Positions 35,750-45,057 of a stretch of 64,000 bases of DNA are shown piece after piece. This stretch comes from Runella rosea. GTDB taxonomy: Bacteria > Bacteroidota > Bacteroidia > Cytophagales > Spirosomataceae. The notes beneath the pieces are model-generated. The model saw only the letters and a program-made list of their open reading frames with translations, was not told the origin of the DNA and searched no databases. The stretch spans positions 4,333,501-4,397,500 of the forward strand of contig NZ_CP030850.1 in NCBI RefSeq assembly GCF_003325355.1, written 5' to 3'. The translations under genes and the position numbers were made by a program. Position 1 is the stretch's first letter, and every line of letters begins with the position of its first letter.

Positions 35750-36924
35750 CTTTTATCATAAACTATTTTTCCTTCAACCATTGTCAAAGAAACATTAATA
35801 TCTTTATCAAAAATCACAATATCAGCATCTTTCCCTTTGGCGAGGGAGCCTTTTCGGTCGTCAACGCCCATGATCCGGGCGGGGGTGGTACTTGCCATGC
35901 GCACGGCTTCCAACAGCGATACGTCGGCCATGTTGACCATGTTTCGGACCAATCGGTCGAATGTAGCTACGCTGCCGGCAAAAGAGGTGCGGTCGGGCAT
36001 TTTGGCTACGCCGTCTTCGATGATGACTTTGAGACCGTTTTTCAATGAACCTAATGTGCTTTCGCCTTCGGGCATTCCGGCACCGCGCATGGCATCGGTG
36101 ATGAGGGCGGTGCGGTCGGCTCCCTTGATTTTATAAATGAGTTTGAGCAGAGGCGCGGGTAAATGAATGCCGTCACCGATGATTTCAACGTCTAAATCCA
36201 ACAAAAACGCACTTTCAATCACGCCCGCGTATCGAAACGCATTTTTGCGCGTCACACCCGACATGGCTGAATACAAGTGCGTTACGAGTGAATAGCCGTT
36301 TTCGTATGCCGCCAACACATCGTCATAAAACGCGTCGGTATGAGCGATGGCTGCTAAGATGCCTTTTTGACGCAAACGTTGTCCGAACGCAATCGCGCCT
36401 TCCAACTCGGGCGCTGCACTCCACCGTACAATGGACGACGAATGACTGAGAATCTCTTCGTACTCAGTCGGGTCAGGATTGCGGATATAGCGCGGGTCCT
36501 GCGCTCCCCGTTGGCTCAGCGCAAAATAAGGACCTTCTAAATGGATTCCGAGGAGATTTGCGCCTTTTGTGTTTTGTCGAGTTGCTTTTTCATACACATC
36601 CAACGTTTGCAGTAAATCTTCCTTTTCAGCCGTCAACGTTGTAGGAACCAATGAAGTGGTGCCGTATTGCGCATGAAGTTCTGCTATTTTCAGAAAAGCT
36701 TCTTCGGTTCCGTCCATGAAATCAAAACCGCCGCCGCCGTGTACGTGAATGTCAATAAAACCCGGTGCTATGTATTGGCCTTTTGCATCTATTTCGGTGG
36801 CATCAGGCACTTCCATATTCCCTTCGTGAACGCCTGAAATCTGACCATTTTCAATGACTACCGTTCCGCCTGTGATGGCTCGGAAGGGGGTAAGTATGAT
36901 GCCGTTTGTGAGTTTTTGTCGCAT
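35746..36924 (-). CDS. nagA: N-acetylglucosamine-6-phosphate deacetylase
   Basis: A 392-residue amidohydrolase that removes the acetyl group of GlcNAc-6-phosphate. Metal-site and family motifs are DIHVHGGGGFDFMD (about 57-70), HLEGPYF (near 127), HTDAFYDD, HLYSAMSG (near 217) and the catalytic Asp in ALITDAMRGAGMPEG. Full length, cytosolic. Its start codon overlaps the stop of the transporter gene by one base, so the two are translated together; the NagB-like gene follows after a repeat. Confidence 0.93.
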   Translation of the reverse strand: MRQKLTNGIILTPFRAITGGTVVIENGQISGVHEGNMEVPDATEIDAKGQYIAPGFIDIHVHGGGGFDFMDGTEEAFLKIAELHAQYGTTSLVPTTLTAEKEDLLQTLDVYEKATRQNTKGANLLGIHLEGPYFALSQRGAQDPRYIRNPDPTEYEEILSHSSSIVRWSAAPELEGAIAFGQRLRQKGILAAIAHTDAFYDDVLAAYENGYSLVTHLYSAMSGVTRKNAFRYAGVIESAFLLDLDVEIIGDGIHLPAPLLKLIYKIKGADRTALITDAMRGAGMPEGESTLGSLKNGLKVIIEDGVAKMPDRTSFAGSVATFDRLVRNMVNMADVSLLEAVRMASTTPARIMGVDDRKGSLAKGKDADIVIFDKDINVSLTMVEGKIVYDKS

Positions 36925-38246
36925 TACAATCCCCAGCGTTTTACTTTATGACCATAAGCGGCGTAATAAACCAAATACAAATAGCAGGGTAACAAAACCC
37001 AATAAGCGGTGCGAACATCGTACAAATCAGCAACATAGCCGTAGAGTAACGGCATGAGTGCATTTCCGCAGAGACCCATAATCAGAATAGAAGCCCCGAG
37101 TTTGGTATAACGCCCCAAGCCATCCAATGCCAACGGCCAAATTCCTGCCCAAACCAATGAATTGGCTAAGCCCAATAATACCACAAACCAAATGGAAAGG
37201 TCGGCCGTTTGTCCTAGGAAATTAACGGAGCCTTTGGCAAAAATAATGAGCAGGGTAAAAGCCGTTCCCAACAATGTACAAAACCGCAAGGCATTTACCT
37301 GACTGACCAATTTGGGAATGGTAATAATGCCAATAATGTACCCGCAAATGGTGCAGGCCAAGGTATAGGAAGGAAATGTTTTGGCTTTCAATAAATCAAT
37401 TCCCATTGAGTTGGCGTAGCCGATGATGGTGTCAATCGCAATCACCTGCGTGCCTACGTGCAGAAAGATAGCCACTGCCCCCAAAATCAAATGCGGGAAT
37501 TGAAAGATGCTTGTTTTGCCCGCATTGGCCGTAGCTACTTCGGGACTTTCGTGTTCGGTGTTGATTTCCGGCAACGGCGAACGGTAAACCAAATAACCCA
37601 ATACAAACAGGAATATCCCCAGTACGGTATAAGGTGTAATCACCCTTCGTACCAATTCATCCAAAGCCGCGCTGCGTTGCAGGTCATTCATGGTGCTGAG
37701 TTGGGCGAATAAATCCGTATCCGTCGGGCGCAAAATGACGGCAGCAAAGACCAAAGGAGACAAAATCCCAGCGGCTTTGTTGCAGATTCCCATGATGCTG
37801 ATGCGTTGTGCTCCGCGCTCTTTGGGCCCCAAAATCGTGATGTAGGGATTGGCGGCGGTTTGGAGGATGGATAACCCAATGCCAATCGTAAACAATCCCA
37901 TCAGAAAAATACCGTAAGTGCGCGTCATGGCGGCGGGAATGAAAATGAACGCGCCTAAGGCCATGAACCAAAAACCAATCATCATTCCTTTTTTGAATCC
38001 CTGCGTTTTGAGTAAATAAGACGCCGGCACCGACATGATGAAATAGGCAATGTAAAAGGCAAATGCCACCAGATAGGCCTGAAAACTGGTGAGTTCGCAG
38101 GCAATTTTGAAATAGGGAATCAGAATAGCGTTGACCCATGAGATGAAGCCAAACATAAAAAACATGACTCCCACTAAAAAAATAGAAATATTGGTTTCTC
38201 GTTTGGTAAGACTGCTTACGTCAACTGCGGTCGGGTTGGCTTTCAT
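36924..38246 (-). CDS. Sugar MFS transporter (FucP/NagP-like)
   Basis: A 440-residue inner-membrane symporter with about 12 helices. MFFMFGFISWVNAILIPYFK (near 29-48), SFQAYLVAFAFYIAYFIMSVPASYLL and the ANPYITILGP segment are those of the FucP/GlcP sugar:proton group, which includes GlcNAc permeases in other bacteria. Placement directly before nagA suggests N-acetylglucosamine as substrate. First gene of a minus-strand unit nagP-like, nagA, nagB-like. Confidence 0.88.
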   Translation of the reverse strand: MKANPTAVDVSSLTKRETNISIFLVGVMFFMFGFISWVNAILIPYFKIACELTSFQAYLVAFAFYIAYFIMSVPASYLLKTQGFKKGMMIGFWFMALGAFIFIPAAMTRTYGIFLMGLFTIGIGLSILQTAANPYITILGPKERGAQRISIMGICNKAAGILSPLVFAAVILRPTDTDLFAQLSTMNDLQRSAALDELVRRVITPYTVLGIFLFVLGYLVYRSPLPEINTEHESPEVATANAGKTSIFQFPHLILGAVAIFLHVGTQVIAIDTIIGYANSMGIDLLKAKTFPSYTLACTICGYIIGIITIPKLVSQVNALRFCTLLGTAFTLLIIFAKGSVNFLGQTADLSIWFVVLLGLANSLVWAGIWPLALDGLGRYTKLGASILIMGLCGNALMPLLYGYVADLYDVRTAYWVLLPCYLYLVYYAAYGHKVKRWGL

Positions 38247-38296
38247 ATTGTTGTTGATGGCAAGATTAGCCGGAATAATAGTACGGTGGTAGATTC

Positions 38297-38329
38297 AACG
38301 TCGGCGAGGTTTTGAGCCTCGCCGACGTT
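38297..38329. terminator. Hairpin between the Tat oxidoreductase and the sugar transporter
   Basis: Perfect 13-bp stem AACGTCGGCGAGG (38297-38309) with 38317-38329, seven-base loop. It starts nine bases after the oxidoreductase stop codon (minus strand). No T run follows. Confidence 0.65.
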
Positions 38330-38337
38330 AGATTTGG

Positions 38338-39705
38338 CTAAATCGTAGGTTCCCAACCCTTTTCATACTCACGTTTCCAAAGTTTTTTAGCGGCTTTATT
38401 ATGGAGAATATGTCCGTTGGTAGGGTCAATCTCCAAAATGCTGTTGGAACGCAAGGCGATATTTCCCAATTGACAAAGCAACGTACTTTGATGTCCGCCG
38501 ACGATTCCTGATGCCAATGTTGCTCCTTCTTTGATGGCTGAAACGAAGTTTTGGAAGTGGAAGGCATCCAAGGCTTGTGAAGGGTCCATTTTATTACGAG
38601 GGTCAATCACCAAATCATTTTTTACGTCTTTGACAATCTTATTGTCCAAATCGTAAATCTTGTAGGCGTTGCCGCCGCCGTACTCCAATGTGCCTTTTTC
38701 TCCGTAAAAAGAAACGCCCACGCTGCTGCCTTCTATGTTGCGACTGTTACAACTGCGGCCTTCCCAAGTCATAAATTTATCATTGCCAAATTCAAGATTA
38801 ATTACTTGTGTATCTGGTGCTTCCCAGTCATCCTTGTAGCGATAGCGACCACCCGAAGAGGAGACTTTGGTGGGGTATTCCACGCCCAAGCCCCAACGCA
38901 TCAAGTCGAGCATGTGGGTGCCGTTATTGAGGGCTTCGCCCGTGCCCCAATGCCAAAACCAGTGCCAATTGTAGTGGAGTATGTTGTCTTTGTAGGCGCG
39001 GCGCGGCGCAGGGCCTTGCCATAAATCGTAATTCAGCCACGACGGAACGGCGGCTTCTTTGCCCACGCCAATGGAAGCGCGGTTGTTGGTGTACCAGCCT
39101 TTGGCAAAATAAGGCCGACCGATGGCGCCGTTCTGAATGTCCTGAATGGCTTGTTTTACATTCGGCCATGAGCGGCGTTGGTTACCCATTTGAATCACAT
39201 TTTTATACTTGGCGGCCACCGCCATGAGCAATTCTCCTTCGTTCGGATTGTGGCTGCAAGGTTTTTCAAGGTAAACGTGTTTGCCTGCTTTTGACGCTAG
39301 GATGGCTGCTGGTGCGTGCCAATGGTCAGGTGCGGCGATGATGAGCGCATCTACGCCTTTATCTTCTAGTGCATTACGAAAATCGGGAACGTCTTTGGGC
39401 TTGGAATTTTGAATTTTTTCAACGGCTTTAATGCACTTTTCGGAAGCGCGGCTATCTACATCCGAAATCGAAACGACTTCACAGTTGGGTTGCAGGGCAA
39501 AATTACTCGCCAGTGCATACCCGCGACTATTGACGCCCATCACGCCGAGTCGGACTTTTTCGTTAGCGCCCAAAATACGACCGTAACTTTTGGCACTAAA
39601 GCCCGGTAAGATACCGCCAACGGTCAATAGAGCGGTTCCTGTCAGTGTTTTTTTGATAAAATTGCGCCGAGATTCGCTGTTTGTAGAAGTTTCCAGAGTG
39701 TTCAT
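38338..39705 (-). CDS. Tat-exported Gfo/Idh/MocA oxidoreductase
   Basis: A 455-residue protein. Residues 1-40 carry a twin-arginine signal (SRRNFIKKTLTGTALLTVGG). The Rossmann region starts VRLGVMGVNSRGYALASNF (near 50-68), a GxNxRG variant common in secreted family members; LEKPCSHNPNEGE is the KP motif and GTHMLDLMRWGL (near 261) the catalytic segment. Tat export means it folds with its cofactor inside the cell. Likely acts on sugars outside the cytoplasm; substrate not known. Flanked by hairpins, so probably a single-gene unit. Confidence 0.9.
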   Translation of the reverse strand: MNTLETSTNSESRRNFIKKTLTGTALLTVGGILPGFSAKSYGRILGANEKVRLGVMGVNSRGYALASNFALQPNCEVVSISDVDSRASEKCIKAVEKIQNSKPKDVPDFRNALEDKGVDALIIAAPDHWHAPAAILASKAGKHVYLEKPCSHNPNEGELLMAVAAKYKNVIQMGNQRRSWPNVKQAIQDIQNGAIGRPYFAKGWYTNNRASIGVGKEAAVPSWLNYDLWQGPAPRRAYKDNILHYNWHWFWHWGTGEALNNGTHMLDLMRWGLGVEYPTKVSSSGGRYRYKDDWEAPDTQVINLEFGNDKFMTWEGRSCNSRNIEGSSVGVSFYGEKGTLEYGGGNAYKIYDLDNKIVKDVKNDLVIDPRNKMDPSQALDAFHFQNFVSAIKEGATLASGIVGGHQSTLLCQLGNIALRSNSILEIDPTNGHILHNKAAKKLWKREYEKGWEPTI

Positions 39706-39875
39706 GAAAGGTGTTTTGTGTAAAAAAATAAATGGGTCTGTTGAGGAGCCAATTTACTACACTATTTAAAGATAAGTAGGCTACCGAACAGTTCTTTTTG
39801 GAGAAGACTTTTTTGATTTTTACCTACTCATAATCCTGCAATGTTAAGCAATTCAATTTTGGTGTGGTAGTGTAT

Positions 39876-41141
39876 TTATAAAGCAATTTTGACCAAATCC
39901 TGAATCTCGTTTCCATTATGGTCAAATCGGGCTAAAGTATAGACTGCGCCGTCGGCTCCAATAGCGATGGAATTTACGTAGGTTGGGCGGTTTCCGTCAG
40001 CGTAAAAAATCGGACCGTGGTCTTTGTAGGTTTGGGTCGGAATATGGAATGTGATTAAATGCAGATTTTCCAATCCTTTGGCCGCGCCCTTGGCAATTTG
40101 GTCGGCCCCTTTTAAGCGCTTGCCGTCGATGTATATCGGGCCGCCCGTTAGGTAATGAATCGTTTCGCCATCAGGGCCAAGTTGAAAGCCCAAATAGCCG
40201 TAGCTAAACTGGTCGAACATGCCACTTTTGCGCGAAGGCTCCGACGTAAGCCGCTCTACGATTTCAATTTTAGGTGTTTTTGGATCAAAACGAAACAAAT
40301 ACCCCGAATTTCCGTGAATACCGTAGGCGACTTGTTCGGGCGCGTGCCAGAAAATCTTGCGCCAGTTATAGCCCATACTGCCCGGATGTGTGGGGTCATA
40401 TTTTCCGAAATAGTCAATCCGTAAATCAATATCTTCTACTTTGCGTAAGGCTTCGTTATCAGGATGATACGTGAAAATGTCGCCTTCGGACGTAGAGAAG
40501 TAAACGGCTCCGTCGCGTGGGTCAACCACCATCGAACGGCACAATACGCGGTAATCATTGCCCGGAATGCCAGCTTCGCCTTTTGCCGATACCAGACCGA
40601 CTTTTTTGAGGGCTTTGGCAGAAATATCGTAATGAATAAAATAACCCAAGGGCCAAGTAATGCCGTACAAATGCCCCCTTTCGCGGTCAATGGTCATGGT
40701 CAGGATTCCTTCACCTTCGGGCGCGATGGCAAGGTCTTCAAATACACCAGTTGCCAAATCATACGACAAAAAATGCCCGCCTGGGTAGAGGTTTTTGCCG
40801 TTTGGAGCAGTCGTTGGCAGACGTTCCATGCCTTCAATCATTTCATAGACGCCGATGTGCGTGGCGAAATACAGCTTGCCATTGTTTTCGTAAAAACGAA
40901 CGTGACTTTTGCCCTGCGGAATGGCGTTGGCGTTTTTTTCGCCGCAGATTTCGGTCAGGTCGGCTATCCATTGTGTTTGGTCGGTAGCAGGGTCGTAAGC
41001 GTACATTTGGCCGCCGACTTCGTAGGATTCCGAACAAAGGACATAGTATATTTTGCCGTTGCTTGCGGCTGTAATGGCGTTGTAAGTATCGTGCGCTAAT
41101 TCAAAGCCCGAAAAGTAAGCTTTGGCAGTAAGTGAATTCAT
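39876..41141 (-). CDS. Cytosolic beta-propeller protein (SMP-30/oligogalacturonate lyase-like)
   Basis: A 421-residue protein without signal peptide, composed of repeated beta-strand blades (SNGKIYYVLC, NGKLYFATHIGVYEMIEG, RGHLYGITWPLGYFIHYD, DGAVYFSTSEGDIFTYH, DGAVYTLARFDHNG). The fold resembles the seven-bladed SMP-30/gluconolactonase or oligogalacturonate lyase group, but I see no decisive catalytic motif. A role in sugar-acid metabolism is suggested by its place among sugar genes only. Separate from the ceramidase-like gene by a repeat-containing gap. Confidence 0.65.
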   Translation of the reverse strand: MNSLTAKAYFSGFELAHDTYNAITAASNGKIYYVLCSESYEVGGQMYAYDPATDQTQWIADLTEICGEKNANAIPQGKSHVRFYENNGKLYFATHIGVYEMIEGMERLPTTAPNGKNLYPGGHFLSYDLATGVFEDLAIAPEGEGILTMTIDRERGHLYGITWPLGYFIHYDISAKALKKVGLVSAKGEAGIPGNDYRVLCRSMVVDPRDGAVYFSTSEGDIFTYHPDNEALRKVEDIDLRIDYFGKYDPTHPGSMGYNWRKIFWHAPEQVAYGIHGNSGYLFRFDPKTPKIEIVERLTSEPSRKSGMFDQFSYGYLGFQLGPDGETIHYLTGGPIYIDGKRLKGADQIAKGAAKGLENLHLITFHIPTQTYKDHGPIFYADGNRPTYVNSIAIGADGAVYTLARFDHNGNEIQDLVKIAL

Positions 41142-41172
41142 GTTTTAGGGTGTTATAAAGCAAAAAGACTTT

Positions 41173-41232
41173 AAAGAATGGAGTGCTTGCGCTTAGTGCT
41201 TTTTACGCCATTCTTTGTGAACTTTGCGGTTA
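41173..41232. repeat. CACAAAG-type intergenic hairpin, copy D
   Basis: AAAGAATGG (41173-41181) pairs with CCATTCTTT (41208-41216), followed by GTGAACTTTGCGGTTAA, the degenerate tail seen in copy C. Lies between two co-directional genes. Confidence 0.55.
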
Positions 41233-41236
41233 ATTA

Positions 41237-42583
41237 TCACTTAGTTTTAGTAATTCCAATTTGTTGGGCGAGTTTGTCTATTTCAGTATAAATCAATTCA
41301 GGTACTGAAGCTTCCCAAGTGCTCGGAAGCCCGTAGACCATTTGCGAGGAAGCGCCTTCGTAGCCACCTTCTTTCAAAATTGTTGCCGATGGAATATAGC
41401 CCATCACATCGTTGGAGTAGGCCATCACAAATGTGTCTTGTCCGAATCGCTTTTTGCATTCAATGGCGTATTCAATAACGAGTTCTCCGCCAAAAATAAA
41501 CATCGATTGCTCCCCCAATTTCCACGCTTGCAACGGGTATGAATACGAAGTAATGAAGGGTTTACCTTGCTTCATTTCTGACAAAACCCGGGTGGCCCAA
41601 CGTTTGAGATAGGGAATATTTTCGTTTTGAGTTTTGAGTAATTCTGCTTCTGTCGGCGGAGCCGAAAGCGGCAGTTGTATTTCTGAGTAGGCCGTTGTCA
41701 GCGTGGCCGATAAAGGTCGCATGGGTTCTTCAAGCACCCGGTCCACGGCTGCGGCCAATTCTCTTCCGTACTGACGTGCCAAAGATACGGTGCGCCGGGG
41801 TAAAGGGTTTTGGTCGCCAGCAGCTCCCTGAAAAAATAGCGCCGTTGCTTCTGGATGGGCTTTTTCTAATTCCAGTTGGGCAAAACCTGGGAAGTCACCC
41901 GAAAATTGATACAGGTCAAGTACGGTTGGGTGACAGGCGTACCCAAAAACAATGGCTTTGAGCACTCCTTTGGGAGTCAGGGCTTTGATGACGGGCACGG
42001 CATAGTCGTTGGGGCCTTTCAGCTCGGTTTGCTCACGTAACGCTCCTTCTTTATTATTGCGCCGATTCACCTGAAACCGTGTCACGCCGTTTTGAGCAAA
42101 CAGCTCGACAGATTCTAAATCTTTTAGCGCCTGTCCGACCAGAGCAATTATCTGCGCTTCTAATTGGCGTGAATAGCGGTTAATCTTGGTTTGCTCGTTG
42201 GCATCAAGTGGATAAATGTCAAGCAGGGCGTCGTCCAACACTGGCCCAGAGTGGGTGTGAGAGCTGTTGAGAATAATCTGCGCGTTGGGCAGTCCAAACT
42301 GACGATTGAGTTGGGTTCGAATGCGGTCAGACATGGCCTTGGGAAATCCCAGCATATCGGTCGTGACGAGCACCGCGCGCTTGCCAGTTTCATCTTCTAA
42401 CGCCAACGCTTTGGCCCACAAATCGTGCAATTTCCCTTCTGATGCGTGCGTGCGGGAGGCATATCCTGCCTGCCAAATGGCTTCTTTGGGCGTAATAATT
42501 ACTTTGGCTACGCCCGCTTTCCAGCCTTTTGCCCACGTGGACGAAACAATCAAAAAGCCAATTAACCACAGGTGCTTTCTCAT
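41237..42583 (-). CDS. Secreted neutral-ceramidase-like hydrolase lacking the serine
   Basis: A 448-residue protein with a signal peptide (to about 19). The N-terminal ceramidase domain is clear: GVAKVIITP, VLVTTDMLGFP, LNSSHTHSGP (zinc His region) and FGYACHPTVL (second His). In proven neutral ceramidases a GDVSPN loop holds the nucleophilic Ser; here the matching loop is GAAGDQNPLPRR, with Gln-Asn in place of Val-Ser. The protein is also shorter than full ceramidases and lacks the C-terminal domain. It is therefore a zinc hydrolase-like protein with another substrate, likely a sugar amide or ester given its context. It overlaps the DegT gene by four bases (ATGA). Confidence 0.8.
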   Translation of the reverse strand: MRKHLWLIGFLIVSSTWAKGWKAGVAKVIITPKEAIWQAGYASRTHASEGKLHDLWAKALALEDETGKRAVLVTTDMLGFPKAMSDRIRTQLNRQFGLPNAQIILNSSHTHSGPVLDDALLDIYPLDANEQTKINRYSRQLEAQIIALVGQALKDLESVELFAQNGVTRFQVNRRNNKEGALREQTELKGPNDYAVPVIKALTPKGVLKAIVFGYACHPTVLDLYQFSGDFPGFAQLELEKAHPEATALFFQGAAGDQNPLPRRTVSLARQYGRELAAAVDRVLEEPMRPLSATLTTAYSEIQLPLSAPPTEAELLKTQNENIPYLKRWATRVLSEMKQGKPFITSYSYPLQAWKLGEQSMFIFGGELVIEYAIECKKRFGQDTFVMAYSNDVMGYIPSATILKEGGYEGASSQMVYGLPSTWEASVPELIYTEIDKLAQQIGITKTK

Positions 42584-43983
42584 TTGACACTCAACAGTTT
42601 ATCAGCGTGCGTGTAGATTTTTTCGATGGCGTTGGCAATCTCGTCCATGTCGGTGCGGGTTCCGAGCATCATGTTTTGCGTAAACCACACGGCCTCTTCG
42701 TTGCAAAGTCGGTCGTTTTGGGGGCAATGATTGCGCTCTACGTAGCTTTTGAAATCAAGCTGCGCTTTGGGATACATTTTTTGGAAGTTTTTCGACTGAA
42801 ACGCGTCGTTCAGATACGGCATATTATTAAGTGTAGCGTAGCCTTTCGAGCAGGGAATCCCCTCAGCCGACAGTGCTTTCAGGAATGTATCACGTGATAA
42901 CCCTTTGAATCCTTCTTTTTTGTAGCGGAACGGAAACAGGTGAAACGCTGCGCGCGTCACGTTGTCGTATAATTTATAGGGAACGATGCCCGGAATCTTC
43001 TGAATTTTGGCTTTCAGGTACGCCGCATTTTCGTTGCGAAGCGTGGTTTCGGCGTCCAATCGCTTGAGCTGTGCCAAACCGATGGCCGCTTGGTATTCGG
43101 TGAGTCGCTGTTTATTTCCCTGAATGATCGTGCCCGCGCCAATCACGCCTGACGCCATGCCGAAAGGGTTTCCGTAGTTATGGTACGAAAAACAGCGGTC
43201 CATAAATAAATCATTGTTGCTGACAATGGCACCGCCTTCTCCGATGGCTAAGTTCTTGGAATTCTGGAAACTAAAGCAGCCCGCATCCCCAAATGTACCC
43301 ACTTGTTTATGATCAATTTCTGCTAAGTGCGCCTGACAAGCATCTTCAATCACCGCTAGCTTATGCTTTTTTGCAATGGCTAAAATTGCGGGCATATTGG
43401 CGGGTAAGCCCAAAATATGCACTGGAATAATGGCTTTGGTGCGAGGCGTAATTTTGGCTTCAATTTTGGCCGGGTCAATCTGAAACGTTTCGGGGTCCAC
43501 ATCTACAAAAACAGGCATGGCTCCAGTTGCAATGACAGGTGCTACCGTGCCGATAAAAGTATAAGGTGGAATCAGTACCTCATCGCCGCCGCGAATATCC
43601 AACTGCATCAAGGCTGTTATCAGCGCATTGGTACCATTTACGACCGCCAGTGCTCGTTTTGTCCCGACGGTTTGGGCCCATTTGGCTTCAAATTCGTTTA
43701 CCACATTTGCGCGCGACCATATACCGCTTCTTATCACTTCGAGAAGTTGTTTTTCGTCGGTTTCGGGCTTCCATATCGGCCAAATGGGCCAACCTTGGGT
43801 TCGTACAGGCTTGCCACCCAATAAGGCTGGAGGCTCTGCCAACGAAAAAGAGGGCGTAATAGAAGGTTTGGTAGGCTGATTTTCAACAGTTCTGGAGAGA
43901 ACAGAAGGCGTCAGTACTGCACCTAAGCCCGTCAATGAATTTCGTTTCAGGAATTCACGTCTTGAAAAATGGTTGGAAGGCAT
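42580..43983 (-). CDS. Tat-exported DegT/StrS-family PLP aminotransferase
   Basis: A 467-residue protein. From the ATG at 43983 it begins with a textbook twin-arginine signal (SRREFLKRNSLTGLGAVLTP); an upstream ATG at 44007 lies in a hairpin and is less likely. The enzyme is a complete type I PLP fold: AVVNGTNALITAL, PPYTFIGTVAPV, VIEDACQAHLAE (cofactor Asp), and GCFSFQNSKNLAIGEGGA with the Schiff-base Lys. DegT/StrS enzymes aminate keto-sugars. Export of a PLP enzyme is unusual. It is preceded by a Tat-exported Gfo/Idh/MocA enzyme, which could make the keto-sugar, and followed (overlapping) by the ceramidase-like gene. Confidence 0.9.
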   Translation of the reverse strand: MPSNHFSRREFLKRNSLTGLGAVLTPSVLSRTVENQPTKPSITPSFSLAEPPALLGGKPVRTQGWPIWPIWKPETDEKQLLEVIRSGIWSRANVVNEFEAKWAQTVGTKRALAVVNGTNALITALMQLDIRGGDEVLIPPYTFIGTVAPVIATGAMPVFVDVDPETFQIDPAKIEAKITPRTKAIIPVHILGLPANMPAILAIAKKHKLAVIEDACQAHLAEIDHKQVGTFGDAGCFSFQNSKNLAIGEGGAIVSNNDLFMDRCFSYHNYGNPFGMASGVIGAGTIIQGNKQRLTEYQAAIGLAQLKRLDAETTLRNENAAYLKAKIQKIPGIVPYKLYDNVTRAAFHLFPFRYKKEGFKGLSRDTFLKALSAEGIPCSKGYATLNNMPYLNDAFQSKNFQKMYPKAQLDFKSYVERNHCPQNDRLCNEEAVWFTQNMMLGTRTDMDEIANAIEKIYTHADKLLSVK

Positions 43984-44000
43984 ATCGGTGAATTTTAGTT

Positions 44001-44025
44001 TTTCCAAGGTTCAAAACCTTGGAAA
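44001..44025. terminator. Hairpin between the Tat oxidoreductase and aminotransferase genes
   Basis: Perfect 11-bp stem TTTCCAAGGTT (44001-44011) with AACCTTGGAAA (44015-44025) and a three-base loop. It falls 22 bases past the oxidoreductase stop and covers the upstream ATG of the DegT frame. It may tune read-through or protect mRNA ends. Confidence 0.6.
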
Positions 44026-44046
44026 GGTTGTTTATAGATTGAATGA

Positions 44047-45057
44047 CTATTTACGAGCTTTTTTCATCACGCTTTCGAGCGTAACGACGGCTCCGCCTTG
44101 TCGTTTACTTTCGTCAGCCGCTTCCATGAAGGCAAAGATTTCAATGGTTTCTTCGGGTGATACGGGAAGGTTGCCCGTCTCAAAATAATTGACAATGTCT
44201 TTCAACAGAGGTTCGTAGCCACCGTAGGGGCCCAGTACAATGTTACCGTTTTTGGTGTAAACCGTGCCACCGTAGTCGTGTTTACCCGTGCGGGTACCGC
44301 GAAAAGTGCCTACACGCCCGTCGGCCCAAGTGCCTATTACAATGTCTGTCCCTTCGTTATTGACTCGAACAACTTGCTTGCAGCCTGTTCCCATGACGGT
44401 GTAAAGCGTTTCGACGCCGTGGATGCCGTACCAAAACAAATCTGGGTGCGTTTTTTCGAGTACCGCTGGGCTAAATGTGTCGGCTCCTACGACGATGCTT
44501 TTATCCACTTTTTCCACGCCTTTGATGTGCCGTAGCGACGAGGCCGAAAATAGGGGGATGTTGTATTTTTTGGAAGCCTCAAAAATGGCAAGGGTGTCGG
44601 AAAGCGAAGCCGCAATAGGTTTATCAATAAAAACGCGTTTGCCCGCTTTAAGTACCTGAAGGGCCTGTTCGAGGTGGAGGCGACCATCGTTGGTTTCCAA
44701 CAGCACAACGTCCACTTTTTTGAGTAAATCAGCGATAGAATCGACGATTTCTACATTCTGTTTTTTGACTTCTTCCGTATAAGCCGGCACGCGTTTGGTG
44801 CTGCTTTCGATGTCTTTACTGCCTTGTGGGTAGGCGGCTACTACTTTATACCCCAAAAAATCAGCGCTTGCATCGGGTGCGTTGAGGGCTTTGACGAAAG
44901 CTGTGCTGTGGGAAGTATCCAAGCCGATGATGCCGACTCGTTTTCCGGCTACCGCCGATTGAGCATTTGCCCATTCGGGGCCCAAGATGCCGAGCGCTAA
45001 ACTGCCTAACGCCGCATTTTTGACAAATTTTCTTCGGCCTTGTATTGAATTTTGCAT
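44047..45057 (-). CDS. Tat-exported Gfo/Idh/MocA oxidoreductase
   Basis: A 336-residue protein with a twin-arginine signal (GRRKFVKNAALGSLALG, cleavage near ANAQ). The Rossmann part has RVGIIGLDTSHSTAF (about 40-54), where GLDTSH replaces the usual GxGxxG; FIDKPIAASLSD is the KP motif (near 141). The short C-terminal domain contains WYGIHGVETLYTVMG. The GLDTSH variant defines a subgroup whose activity I cannot name. First gene of the minus-strand unit with DegT and ceramidase-like genes, divergent from the GntR regulator. Confidence 0.85.
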   Translation of the reverse strand: MQNSIQGRRKFVKNAALGSLALGILGPEWANAQSAVAGKRVGIIGLDTSHSTAFVKALNAPDASADFLGYKVVAAYPQGSKDIESSTKRVPAYTEEVKKQNVEIVDSIADLLKKVDVVLLETNDGRLHLEQALQVLKAGKRVFIDKPIAASLSDTLAIFEASKKYNIPLFSASSLRHIKGVEKVDKSIVVGADTFSPAVLEKTHPDLFWYGIHGVETLYTVMGTGCKQVVRVNNEGTDIVIGTWADGRVGTFRGTRTGKHDYGGTVYTKNGNIVLGPYGGYEPLLKDIVNYFETGNLPVSPEETIEIFAFMEAADESKRQGGAVVTLESVMKKARK

